A stretch of DNA of 64,000 nucleotides from JALNZU01 sp964463695. GTDB taxonomy: Bacteria > Bacteroidota > Bacteroidia > Bacteroidales > F082. Below, piece by piece: positions 18,367 through 25,858 of this stretch. Position 1 is the stretch's first letter; each line of letters opens with the position of its first letter. The stretch is taken from contig CAYXCZ010000019.1 in NCBI GenBank assembly GCA_964463695.1, forward strand, positions 24,878 through 88,877, in the 5' to 3' direction. A program made the translations under genes and the position numbers. A model generated the notes under the pieces. It had not been told where the DNA came from and did not search any database. It was given only the letters and a program-made list of their open reading frames with translations.

Positions 18367-20028
18367 TTAATTGATTTCCAGGTTGATGGGGTTAAGTGTA
18401 CGCATAGTTCCGTCAGGTCCTTTGGCTTGAATGCGTTCAAAATAAAGCCTTTGACCACGGCTGGCGTTTTTGATCAGATTTGTCACCGCGTCGGAGAAAA
18501 CGTTGCCTCTTACTGTTCCGGTACGCTGAAGCTCAGTGCCACGGTAGGTAGATAATTCGTACGAAACGATTTCAAAATGAAAGCCTTCGAAGTCAAAATC
18601 GACCATTTCAGGGATGATAGCTCTTGAAGCGAGTAAGCGGTTTTTATCGATAGTACCATCGGTGAGATCAGCAATTTTAGCAATAGGATCGGGGACACGT
18701 TTGATGCGAAACTCATTACTGCCGAGAGGCAAGCTTTTGCCTTCGACACTGGCAACAGCACTGATTACTGTAGTACGTTCACCATTTGGAACTTCAACTT
18801 CCCATGTGCCATTTGCTGCGCGTGTGATTTTACCTTTAGAAATAGAAGGAATAATCTGCTCATTTGGGATTCCGGGTGCGCTGATCGAAATTGGATTTTT
18901 AAGGCCTGAATAAAGGATGTTCATTTTCAAAGGCGCAACTGTAAGTGATGGTGGCGCAACGATGTAATCCTTCGAAAACTGATACCTCTTGATCTCCTGT
19001 GTTGAAGGATCCCTCACTTCAATGACACCGGCATACCTTTGAGGTCCCTCTGTCTGTCCGGGAAAAGATAGTTTTACTACACCATTTTCACTTCTAAATA
19101 TCTGTGCTCCACCAATGTTACCATCGTTTATACTAGAAGCTCCGCGTACTATCTTAACTTCTGACTGTGTTTTGGAATCATAAGCGGCCAGCAAAACTGT
19201 TGCTTCATAGTTTTGACCTTTAAGGATATAAGTGGAACTAGGAATTACCTCAGCAGATAATTTATCAAATTTATAGTCTTTTTCGGTAATATTATCATAT
19301 AAATGATTAATAGCATCGAACTCAGCACTTTGAATTTCGGTAATAATCTTATTGAGTAGCGTTACATTTGCAGCAAGAATGGTATGATAGAAATTATAAT
19401 ACATCCAGTCCTGGGTAGTTTCGGAGGCATCTTTGTATTTTTCTTGAGTATTCAAACCAATTTTGCGGGCATTTTGTTCTCCCACAATACTTAAAATAAA
19501 TAATCTGTATTCCTCAATTTTTTTTGCAAGTACGTAGGCCTCTCCATTTTTATTTGGGCCGATCATGTAATTGGTGGATTCGTCGTATTTATCCCTTGAA
19601 GGTACGGTGGCTAGGTCAAGAAAGGATTTTTCCCTCATTTGTCCCAGATTCATGTAATCGGGTATTTGAGCTTTCACATAATAAAGCTCCAACACTTCTT
19701 CACGGGTTTTTCTCTCAGAACGGGCAACTACTTCAAGCTGAATATCTTCGACGTAGCGAATGAGATCCTGGCTTTTGGTTCTTACCTCCTGAGCTTTTTT
19801 CCAATATTCTTCAACTTTTGCAGGGTTGAGGTTATATTGACTCTCAAATCGTGCATATTCGGTGGCTACTTTATTGGCAAAACGCTCATTGGTGCTCACC
19901 ATTCCTTCGTTGACCACCAAAAAGGCGTCGAGGATGTCTTTAGACACATTAAGTGCCAGCAAAGCGGTAAGCACTAAATAGAGCATACCGATCATCTTCT
20001 GCCTTGGGGTTTCTTTATATCCGGCCAT
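18367..20028 (-). CDS. gldM: Type IX secretion motor protein GldM (PorM)
   Basis: The 553-residue protein has one N-terminal transmembrane helix (about residues 12-32, K-M-I-G-M-L-Y-L-V-L) followed by the long GldM periplasmic region of stacked domains. The conserved start M-A-G-Y-K-E-T-P-R-Q-K is present. GldM crosses the periplasm and couples the GldL proton-driven motor to the GldKN ring. It is somewhat longer than commonly studied homologues of a little over 500 residues. It lies between gldL (37 bases upstream) and gldN (19 bases downstream). Confidence 0.96.
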   Translation of the reverse strand: MAGYKETPRQKMIGMLYLVLTALLALNVSKDILDAFLVVNEGMVSTNERFANKVATEYARFESQYNLNPAKVEEYWKKAQEVRTKSQDLIRYVEDIQLEVVARSERKTREEVLELYYVKAQIPDYMNLGQMREKSFLDLATVPSRDKYDESTNYMIGPNKNGEAYVLAKKIEEYRLFILSIVGEQNARKIGLNTQEKYKDASETTQDWMYYNFYHTILAANVTLLNKIITEIQSAEFDAINHLYDNITEKDYKFDKLSAEVIPSSTYILKGQNYEATVLLAAYDSKTQSEVKIVRGASSINDGNIGGAQIFRSENGVVKLSFPGQTEGPQRYAGVIEVRDPSTQEIKRYQFSKDYIVAPPSLTVAPLKMNILYSGLKNPISISAPGIPNEQIIPSISKGKITRAANGTWEVEVPNGERTTVISAVASVEGKSLPLGSNEFRIKRVPDPIAKIADLTDGTIDKNRLLASRAIIPEMVDFDFEGFHFEIVSYELSTYRGTELQRTGTVRGNVFSDAVTNLIKNASRGQRLYFERIQAKGPDGTMRTLNPINLEIN

Positions 20029-20065
20029 GGGCTTATATTGTCTTAACTTAATTACAAAAAGAGGC

Positions 20066-21091
20066 TTAAGCCTTGAAATTCATTGCGGTGAGCATATTGC
20101 CATACACCTTATTCATTGCGCTGATTTTACTGTTGAGTTCAGCGATGTTTTGGTTAAGCTGACCTGTATTAGTAGCAGTCTGGTTTACTTTTTCCAAATA
20201 TTCCGACATGGTTTTATACAATTTGTCAGCTGTTTCTGCTGCTTTTCCGGTACCCTGGAGCTGAAGCTCATAAACACCATTTAAAGCAGCCATATTCTTG
20301 GCAATTTGCTGCAACTGTTTGTTGTAGGAGGCACTTTCAACAGATCCAAAATCAAGCGCTTCAACAGAAGTTTTGATCATTGTTGCTGACCTGCTGTAGG
20401 CATCAGCTAATTGTTTAGCTGAAGCTGAAGCTGTTTTGACAGTATTGGCAAACTCTTCAGTTGATTTCACTTCCGACTTCAACACGTCTGCAGCCTGAAC
20501 ATAAGCAGAGCTTAATTTTGAGGCGCTGTCAGAAGCAGATTTCATATTATTAATGTAGTCAACTGAGGCAGTTGCGTCTTTGCTTAAAACTTCCGATGCT
20601 TTTTTGTATGAGCCTGAAAGTTCATTAGCTGACTTGGTAGCTGATTTCATGGTGTCAACATACTCATTTGTTGCTACAACAGCATTCGAAATCTGACCCA
20701 TTTGAACTGCGTTTTCACTCAGTTTTTTCAATCCTTGCCCAAGTCGTTCAAGCGTTTCCTTTTCAATATTGGCTTCTTTAAACATACTGTCGAGCTGTTG
20801 TGTGGCAGTTTTTTTGCCTGTGAGCTCGCGTTCAACAGGATTGTCACCATACATACCTGCAAGTTGCGGATAAACGAGACTCCAATCGGGCTCAACATGT
20901 GGTGGCTCAAAAGCAGAGAAAAGGAAAATAATGGCCTCTGTACCTAATCCAATGATCAACATTTCATTGGCATAATTGTAGTGATTGATTTTAAACAAAG
21001 CACCTATGATAACAATTGCAGCTCCGATGCCATAGAGCTTCGACATGAAGTTTTTATACTTTTTGCTTCTTACTAACTGATTAAAGTTCAT
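20066..21091 (-). CDS. gldL: Type IX secretion motor protein GldL (PorL) with an extended repeat-containing C-terminus
   Basis: The 341-residue inner-membrane protein has the GldL start (K-K-Y-K-N-F-M-S-K-L-Y-G) and two transmembrane helices (about 17-35 and 42-60). The second contains a Glu (G-L-G-T-E-A-I-I-F) fitting the proton-path residue known in GldL. Residues 95-341 form a predicted cytoplasmic helical region. Within it, residues 142-176, 177-211 and 212-246 are three gap-free 35-residue repeats, with recurring M-K-S-A-x-x-S-A-x-x-L and a Tyr five residues later. The short GldL of Flavobacterium has about 215 residues, so this is a long variant. With GldM it forms the rotary motor. Confidence 0.95.
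   Translation of the reverse strand: MNFNQLVRSKKYKNFMSKLYGIGAAIVIIGALFKINHYNYANEMLIIGLGTEAIIFLFSAFEPPHVEPDWSLVYPQLAGMYGDNPVERELTGKKTATQQLDSMFKEANIEKETLERLGQGLKKLSENAVQMGQISNAVVATNEYVDTMKSATKSANELSGSYKKASEVLSKDATASVDYINNMKSASDSASKLSSAYVQAADVLKSEVKSTEEFANTVKTASASAKQLADAYSRSATMIKTSVEALDFGSVESASYNKQLQQIAKNMAALNGVYELQLQGTGKAAETADKLYKTMSEYLEKVNQTATNTGQLNQNIAELNSKISAMNKVYGNMLTAMNFKA
20354..20668 (-). repeat. Three tandem 105-bp (35-residue) coding repeats inside gldL
   Basis: Codons 142-246 of gldL divide into three consecutive 35-codon units at 20668-20564, 20563-20459 and 20458-20354. The protein copies align without gaps and share the M-K-S-A/V-K-T-A, S-A-x-x-L and Y positions. The DNA copies have diverged, so this looks like an old internal duplication. 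Confidence 0.75.
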
Positions 21092-21126
21092 GTGAATACG
21101 TGTATTGAAATGAATAATATGTTCTT

Positions 21127-22503
21127 TTATCTGTAAACTCTTGATGCTTTGAGTGGGTTATCACCTTTGTTACGTCCGAGGTAAGGCTGAATGGTACGAA
21201 ATCCGATATAGCTTTTTGCTGTATCCTGATATTCATAAGCCCTTACCGAAGTTTGAAGGTAATATGCAATGTCTTTCCACGAACCACCACGAATCACTTT
21301 ACGTTTCATTACCGGCGGGTCATTTTCTGTGGCGTTATATGTATAATTGGGGTTCATATCCCATGTCAGATTGTAACTTGCAGGGTCGAACGCACTGTTT
21401 GTCCACTCAGCAACATTACCGGCCATATCATACAGGCCAAAGTCGTTTGGTGGATAATGGCCAACAATAACTGTGCGAAGTCCGCCGTCAGCGATATAGT
21501 TTCCACGTAATGGTTTAAAATTAGCTAGGAAACATCCCTGGTCATTACGGGTGTATGGTCCTCCCCATGGATACGGATTGAGCGAATTGCCACCGCTGGC
21601 AGCCCATTCCCATTCGGCTTCGGTTGGAAGACGAAACTCAGCCAATGAAACTTCTCCTTTTTTTGAAAGCATGAAGGCATTAAGCTTTTCAGTTCTCCAA
21701 ACGCAGAAGGCACGTGCCTGACTCCAGTTAACTCCAACTACAGGGTAATGATCGTAAGCTGGATGCCAGAAGTATTTCTCTGTCAATGGATCGTTGAATG
21801 AATAGGCGTAATCATGAATCCATGATAACGTATCAGGATACACATTAATCATCTCACGTTTTACATAAACAGAGCGGTTTGTTAATCCCTGGGGACGATT
21901 CGCTAAACCGGCGTTGCGGTAGTCATATTGCTGATTCTGATCGAATTCCTTCTTTGCAGCAGCCTGAAGATCAACCCAGTAGTAGGCATAGTTTAACTTA
22001 CGTGTATCAATCTCCTTGCGACGGAAGTACCTTTCAAGATCGGGCAGAAACATAGCTTCCAGTGCGTCTCTAATCTCTTGATCTTTACTGTTCCACTCAA
22101 TTTCGGGTTTCCAGTTGATGTGTGGAGGGTCGTATTCTTCGCCGGTTTTTTCGTTTACACTAATCTGGTAAACATCAGGATTCACTTCACCTAAAATGGT
22201 ACGTGCAATGGAATCGCGTACATATTGCACGAATTCACGGTATTCGTTGTTGGTGACTTCAGTTTCATCCATAAAGAAGCCCGAAACAGAAATTGTTTTG
22301 GGTTGATTGAGTTGTCCGTACGTGATGTCTTCACCTCCTGCACCCATGGTAAAACTTCCCTGTGGAATGAAAACCATTCCATAAGGATCAGGTTGATAAA
22401 ACGGATTGGATTTCTGACGTACACCAACCAGTTCACCGGAATTGGTGTTACCACAACTCGCCAGCATCAGCAGTGCCGATGCATATAACAGTAAATGCTT
22501 CAT
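21127..22503 (-). CDS. gldK: Type IX secretion lipoprotein GldK (PorK)
   Basis: The 458-residue product, taken from the ATG at 22503, begins with a lipoprotein signal (M-K-H-L-L-L-Y ... L-A-S-C-G-N, Cys-17). The rest is a formylglycine-generating-enzyme/SUMF1-like domain: G-M-V-F-I-P-Q-G-S-F-T-M-G near residue 42, D-E-T-E-V-T-N-N-E-Y, L-P-T-E-A-E-W-E-W, G-N-V-A-E-W-T and G-F-R-T-I at the end. In T9SS this fold is structural: GldK and GldN build the periplasmic ring. An in-frame ATG at 22569 would add 22 residues before the signal and is unlikely. Confidence 0.95.
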   Translation of the reverse strand: MKHLLLYASALLMLASCGNTNSGELVGVRQKSNPFYQPDPYGMVFIPQGSFTMGAGGEDITYGQLNQPKTISVSGFFMDETEVTNNEYREFVQYVRDSIARTILGEVNPDVYQISVNEKTGEEYDPPHINWKPEIEWNSKDQEIRDALEAMFLPDLERYFRRKEIDTRKLNYAYYWVDLQAAAKKEFDQNQQYDYRNAGLANRPQGLTNRSVYVKREMINVYPDTLSWIHDYAYSFNDPLTEKYFWHPAYDHYPVVGVNWSQARAFCVWRTEKLNAFMLSKKGEVSLAEFRLPTEAEWEWAASGGNSLNPYPWGGPYTRNDQGCFLANFKPLRGNYIADGGLRTVIVGHYPPNDFGLYDMAGNVAEWTNSAFDPASYNLTWDMNPNYTYNATENDPPVMKRKVIRGGSWKDIAYYLQTSVRAYEYQDTAKSYIGFRTIQPYLGRNKGDNPLKASRVYR

Positions 22504-22591
22504 TGCGTTAAATGGATATGTTTTCAACGGTAATTTTTCTCTTTTAGTTCTGTTTGGTTCTATAAACATCGGTTCTTTTGTTTTGTTGCAT

Positions 22592-22599
22592 CAAAGCTA
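22592..22599 (-). promoter_or_regulatory. Possible -7 promoter element for gldKLMN overlapping the porP stop codon
   Basis: TAGCTTTG on the minus strand fits TAnnTTTG, and its first three bases are the TAG stop codon of porP. A start near 22588 would give an untranslated leader of about 85 bases before gldK. No -33 element is evident. Confidence 0.4.
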
Positions 22600-23544
22600 C
22601 AAGTAACGTGTGTTTCGGTAAGTTTTAATGTTCTTTTCTGTATTGATTTTAAAACAATAACCCAGACTTATCTCATGCGATCCGGGAACACCCAAACCAA
22701 GGGTGTTGATATCGTAACTATATCCCATACGCAAATCGAGAACTGTCATACCTATCATCAAACCAATTGATTCCTGAGGCCTGTAATTAACGCCGCCCCA
22801 AAACTTATTATTGTACACAACGGTTCCTGTAAGATTAAATTGTGCTGTGGAGATATTACTCATCACGCTGATAGCAGGGTGAAACTCAATTGCGGAGTTC
22901 CAGGGAGCTATAAATTGATAGCCTCCAACAAGATATAACGTGCGGTCGCCAACGAAACTGCTGCTGCTATTATCTGTAAGTGCTTTCCCTTTCGACTCAA
23001 GCATGCTGGTTACTGAAAATCCAACATAATAAGTATCAGGGACTTCCAGAAAGACACCCAGATTTACGTCGAAAAGCATATCAGATTCCTCAGCAGTTGA
23101 AAGAAGCGGATCACCACTCTGATGTGGTTTAAATTTTGAAAAGTCAACCGTGCGATTCAGAAAATTTAAAGCAGTTCCAATGCCTAACCTTGCTGAGCCT
23201 ATATCTGCATGATAAGCATAACCTAATTGTACGCCCACATTTTTTTCAAATCCTAATTTATCCTGTACAATAGCCAGACCAACACCTCCACGTAAAACCT
23301 TCACCGGCATGTCACCTGTTATCAAAAATGTCTCCGGAGCAACTTTGTTGCCTTCAGCATCTTTAAAACCTGCCCATTGCTGACGAACCACACTATTCAC
23401 ACAAATTCCTTCTCCCAGACCGGCAAAGCCCGGATTGGTGAATGTATGTGTGTATGTGTGATGGGTAAATATAGGTGCTTGCTGTGCGAAAGTTGAATTT
23501 CCACACAACAATATTATTAACAGAATACCTAAATATCTGAACAT
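22597..23544 (-). CDS. porP: PorP/SprF family type IX secretion outer-membrane protein
   Basis: The 315-residue protein has a signal peptide ending F-A-Q-Q near residue 20. The PorP/SprF core follows, with F-T-N-P-G-F-A-G near residue 34, G-Y-A-Y-H-A-D-I-G, L-Y-L-V-G-G-Y-Q-F and M-G-Y-S-Y-D-I-N near the end. These proteins are predicted outer-membrane beta barrels needed for T9SS export or cell-surface attachment of cargo. It directly precedes gldK, the conserved T9SS order. An ATG at 23574 would add ten residues and is also possible; the signal peptide is cleaner from 23544. The 23691 start would run through the putative promoter. Confidence 0.9.
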   Translation of the reverse strand: MFRYLGILLIILLCGNSTFAQQAPIFTHHTYTHTFTNPGFAGLGEGICVNSVVRQQWAGFKDAEGNKVAPETFLITGDMPVKVLRGGVGLAIVQDKLGFEKNVGVQLGYAYHADIGSARLGIGTALNFLNRTVDFSKFKPHQSGDPLLSTAEESDMLFDVNLGVFLEVPDTYYVGFSVTSMLESKGKALTDNSSSSFVGDRTLYLVGGYQFIAPWNSAIEFHPAISVMSNISTAQFNLTGTVVYNNKFWGGVNYRPQESIGLMIGMTVLDLRMGYSYDINTLGLGVPGSHEISLGYCFKINTEKNIKTYRNTRYL

Positions 23545-23584
23545 CAATTGTATTAAGCTTTTTTTACCTAACATTTCAAGGCGG

Positions 23585-23592
23585 CTAAAATA
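23585..23592 (-). promoter_or_regulatory. Variant -7 element (TATTTTAG) for porP inside an inverted repeat
   Basis: TATTTTAG on the minus strand differs from TAnnTTTG at one position. It overlaps the left arm of the inverted repeat 23583-23604. The same octamer followed by C occurs upstream of the MltF-like gene (41510-41503), which supports its use as a promoter variant. Confidence 0.35.
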
Positions 23593-23824
23593 GTAATTTT
23601 TAGCCAATTGAGACTGATTTTGTGAATTAATGATTTTAGCAGCCAATTCGGACACTGTATTTTGATTTTGAAGACATAAACAGACTATCATTCAAATTAT
23701 TGTTTAAAAGCCATTCAGCCTGTGTTTTTTGATGTTTTTATGTTTTTTTGTTGCTTTTTTCTCCAGAAGAGACTTTGTTTGTTGACTGATAGCGTTTTTT
23801 ATTATGAACTCGTTTCAAATGAAG

Positions 23825-23832
23825 TAATTTTG
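23825..23832 (+). promoter_or_regulatory. -7 promoter element for the YitT pair
   Basis: TAATTTTG matches TAnnTTTG and ends 27 bases before the ATG at 23860. Confidence 0.55.
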
Positions 23833-23859
23833 CAAAACGAATCTTCAAAAAAGTGATTT

Positions 23860-24753
23860 ATGGCTTTCATTCAAAAAGACAAGGTTTTTTCAAAACGCTG
23901 GTTGATCAACTACAGCCTGATTGTAATTGGTGCATTCATTCTTGCATCGGGGTTTGTGTTGTTTATTACACCTTATAAGATTATTCCCGGTGGCGTTTAT
24001 GGCATCGCGATTGTTTTGCACTATCTGTTTGATCTGCCGGTAGGTATGATGGCTTTAACAATGGATATTCCCCTCACAATTATTGGCATAAGAATACTTG
24101 GCCCCCGATTCGGATATAAAACTGTGGTTGGGTTTTTGCTTACAGCATTATTTGTTGATGGCATTACTTTACTGTATGGAAATGAGCCGCTTGTGCCTGA
24201 TGAACCGCTGCTATCATCTATTTATGGTGGTGTTTTTCTGGGTGTTGGTCTGGGACTTATCTTTAAATCGAAAGCTACATCCGGTGGTACCGATATTGTA
24301 GCTATGATTATCAGTAAGTACACGAAAATGCCTGTAGGACAACTACTTATCTATGTTGATTCGGTGATTGTGCTTGTTGGATTGTTTGTTTTTCGCGACT
24401 GGAAAATTCCTCTATACTCCCTTATCGTCATTTTTATTACCGGACAAGTGATCGATACGATTCTTCAGGGTATCAATTATGACAAAACATTGTTTATCAT
24501 TTCCGATAAATTTGAAGAAATACGGGATAAAATAATCAATGACCTGAACCGTGGAGGAACATTTATTGAAGGAAAAGGTATGTACAACGGAAGCGACAAG
24601 ACGATTATTTTTACTGTTGTTAATCGTCGTGAAATGGCTATGCTTCAGGAGTTTATTCATGAAATTGATCCCAATGCTTTTGTTACTGTGATCAATGCCA
24701 ACGAAATTCTTGGCGAAGGCTTCAAATCGTTGAAAGATAAAGTTAGCAGCTAG
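23860..24753 (+). CDS. YitT family membrane protein (first of a tandem pair)
   Basis: The 297-residue protein has five to six predicted transmembrane helices in residues 15-205 (YitT domain). A soluble C-terminal DUF2179 domain follows (Y-D-K-T-L-F-I-I-S-D, R-G-G-T-F-I-E-G-K-G, D-P-N-A-F-V-T-V-I-N). The signature I-I-P-G-G-V-Y-G-I-A lies after the first helix. The transport substrate of this family is not established. The next gene is a paralogue of identical length, and only one base separates them. The pair probably arose by tandem duplication and is co-transcribed. Confidence 0.9.
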   Translation: MAFIQKDKVFSKRWLINYSLIVIGAFILASGFVLFITPYKIIPGGVYGIAIVLHYLFDLPVGMMALTMDIPLTIIGIRILGPRFGYKTVVGFLLTALFVDGITLLYGNEPLVPDEPLLSSIYGGVFLGVGLGLIFKSKATSGGTDIVAMIISKYTKMPVGQLLIYVDSVIVLVGLFVFRDWKIPLYSLIVIFITGQVIDTILQGINYDKTLFIISDKFEEIRDKIINDLNRGGTFIEGKGMYNGSDKTIIFTVVNRREMAMLQEFIHEIDPNAFVTVINANEILGEGFKSLKDKVSS

Positions 24754-24754
24754 A

Positions 24755-25648
24755 ATGGGCTTTATTGTTAAATATCAACCATTTACGGCCAAGTGGTTTA
24801 AGGCCTATGCGCTGATTGTATCAGGAGCTTTGATTATCGCATCGGGATATGTTTTTTTTATTACACCGCTGAAAATTGTTCCTGGTGGTATTTATGGAAT
24901 TTCCATTGTGTTGCATCATACATTTGGAACTCCGGTAGGTCTGATGGCGCTGGTTTTTAATATTCCGCTCACACTTTTTGGGATTAAGATACTAGGACCC
25001 CGATTTGGCATAAAAACCTTTACTGGCTTCATTCTTACTTCGGTTTTCATGGATTTGCTAACATTTTGGTTTGGAGAAAAGCCACTTATTCCGGATGATA
25101 TTCTGCTATCATCATTATATGGAGGGGCTGTCATCGGATTAGGGGTCGGTTTTTTGTTTAAGGCTAAGGCTACCTGCGGAGGCACCGATGTGATGGCGAT
25201 GATGTTAGGAAAATGGACTGGCAGGCCTTTGGGACAATTGATGATGTCAGTAGATGCTGTTATTGTGGTGGCAGGAGCTGTTGTTTTTCTCGACTGGGCA
25301 ATTCCATTGTACTCTTTATTGGCAATTTTTATTATGGGTAAAACAATCGATACCGTTCTTCAGGGTTGGACCTACGATAAACTTGCTTTGGTTGTTTCTG
25401 ATCAGTATGAACTCATAGGGCAAAAAATTACTAATGACCTCAAAAGGGGAGGCACTTTTATCAAATCTTCAGGGATGTTCTCAGGAACGAAAAAAACAAT
25501 GATTTATGTTGTCTTGAACCGACGTGAAATAGCTGTTCTTGAAGAGTTTATTCAGGAAGTTGATCCTAATGCATTTGTTACTATACTTAATGCAGATGAA
25601 ATTCTTGGGCAGGGTTTCAGGTCATTGAAAGATAAATTGACAACCTGA
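24755..25648 (+). CDS. YitT family membrane protein (second of a tandem pair)
   Basis: This second 297-residue YitT/DUF2179 protein aligns without gaps to the preceding gene along its whole length. It shares I-V-P-G-G-I-Y-G-I-S, I-L-G-P-R-F-G-I-K-T, C-G-G-T-D-V-M-A-M, R-G-G-T-F-I-K-S and D-P-N-A-F-V-T-I-L-N. The start codon lies one base after the upstream stop, so translation is probably coupled. Retention of two complete copies suggests a hetero-oligomer or different substrates, but the sequence does not show which. The gap to the methylmalonyl-CoA mutase gene holds a separate promoter. Confidence 0.9.
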   Translation: MGFIVKYQPFTAKWFKAYALIVSGALIIASGYVFFITPLKIVPGGIYGISIVLHHTFGTPVGLMALVFNIPLTLFGIKILGPRFGIKTFTGFILTSVFMDLLTFWFGEKPLIPDDILLSSLYGGAVIGLGVGFLFKAKATCGGTDVMAMMLGKWTGRPLGQLMMSVDAVIVVAGAVVFLDWAIPLYSLLAIFIMGKTIDTVLQGWTYDKLALVVSDQYELIGQKITNDLKRGGTFIKSSGMFSGTKKTMIYVVLNRREIAVLEEFIQEVDPNAFVTILNADEILGQGFRSLKDKLTT

Positions 25649-25728
25649 CCTGCCAGTTTTAATCCAGAAATAAAACAACACTTTTTCTATCTTTTTTAAA
25701 GATGTTAGTTCAGGACAAAGCCACGTTC

Positions 25729-25744
25729 TGTTAATATTTTAACA
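25729..25744. promoter_or_regulatory. CRP/FNR-like palindrome upstream of methylmalonyl-CoA mutase
   Basis: A perfect inverted repeat TGTTAA-TATT-TTAACA. Written as TGTTA-N6-TAACA it has the spacing of CRP-family sites (TGTGA-N6-TCACA). Its centre is about 59-60 bases upstream of the predicted transcript start near 25796, a class I activator position. Confidence 0.4.
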
Positions 25745-25784
25745 ATAATTTGGTGGTTCCCTAACTGCCTTTGGCAAATTGTTC

Positions 25785-25792
25785 TAATTTTG
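25785..25792 (+). promoter_or_regulatory. -7 promoter element for mutA-mutB
   Basis: TAATTTTG matches TAnnTTTG. The predicted transcript start near 25796 leaves a leader of about 63 bases. I saw no cobalamin riboswitch in the leader. Confidence 0.55.
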
Positions 25793-25858
25793 CCAAGCAA
25801 AATATGATGGATTTTATCGATAAGCCATCAGTAAAAATGGTTTCAAAACAAAATAAAT

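Larger units (their letters stand above)
23545..23859. other. Intergenic region between divergent porP and yitT genes
   Basis: This 315-base gap holds the putative porP promoter and an 8-base-pair inverted repeat (GGCTAAAA...TTTTAGCC, 23583-23604) near the left end, then an AT-rich, T-run-rich middle. The TAATTTTG -7 element of the YitT pair lies at 23825-23832. No RNA gene or extra coding sequence was seen. Confidence 0.5.

Noticed and set aside
23443..23460. TGTATGTG-type microsatellite that could cause phase variation
   Set aside because: It is a short, imperfect run inside the porP coding frame encoding a His/Thr/Tyr stretch; the frame is intact and no length variation can be seen from one sequence.
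25793..25858. Cobalamin riboswitch in the mutA leader
   Set aside because: The leader is too short and lacks the conserved B12-box core.
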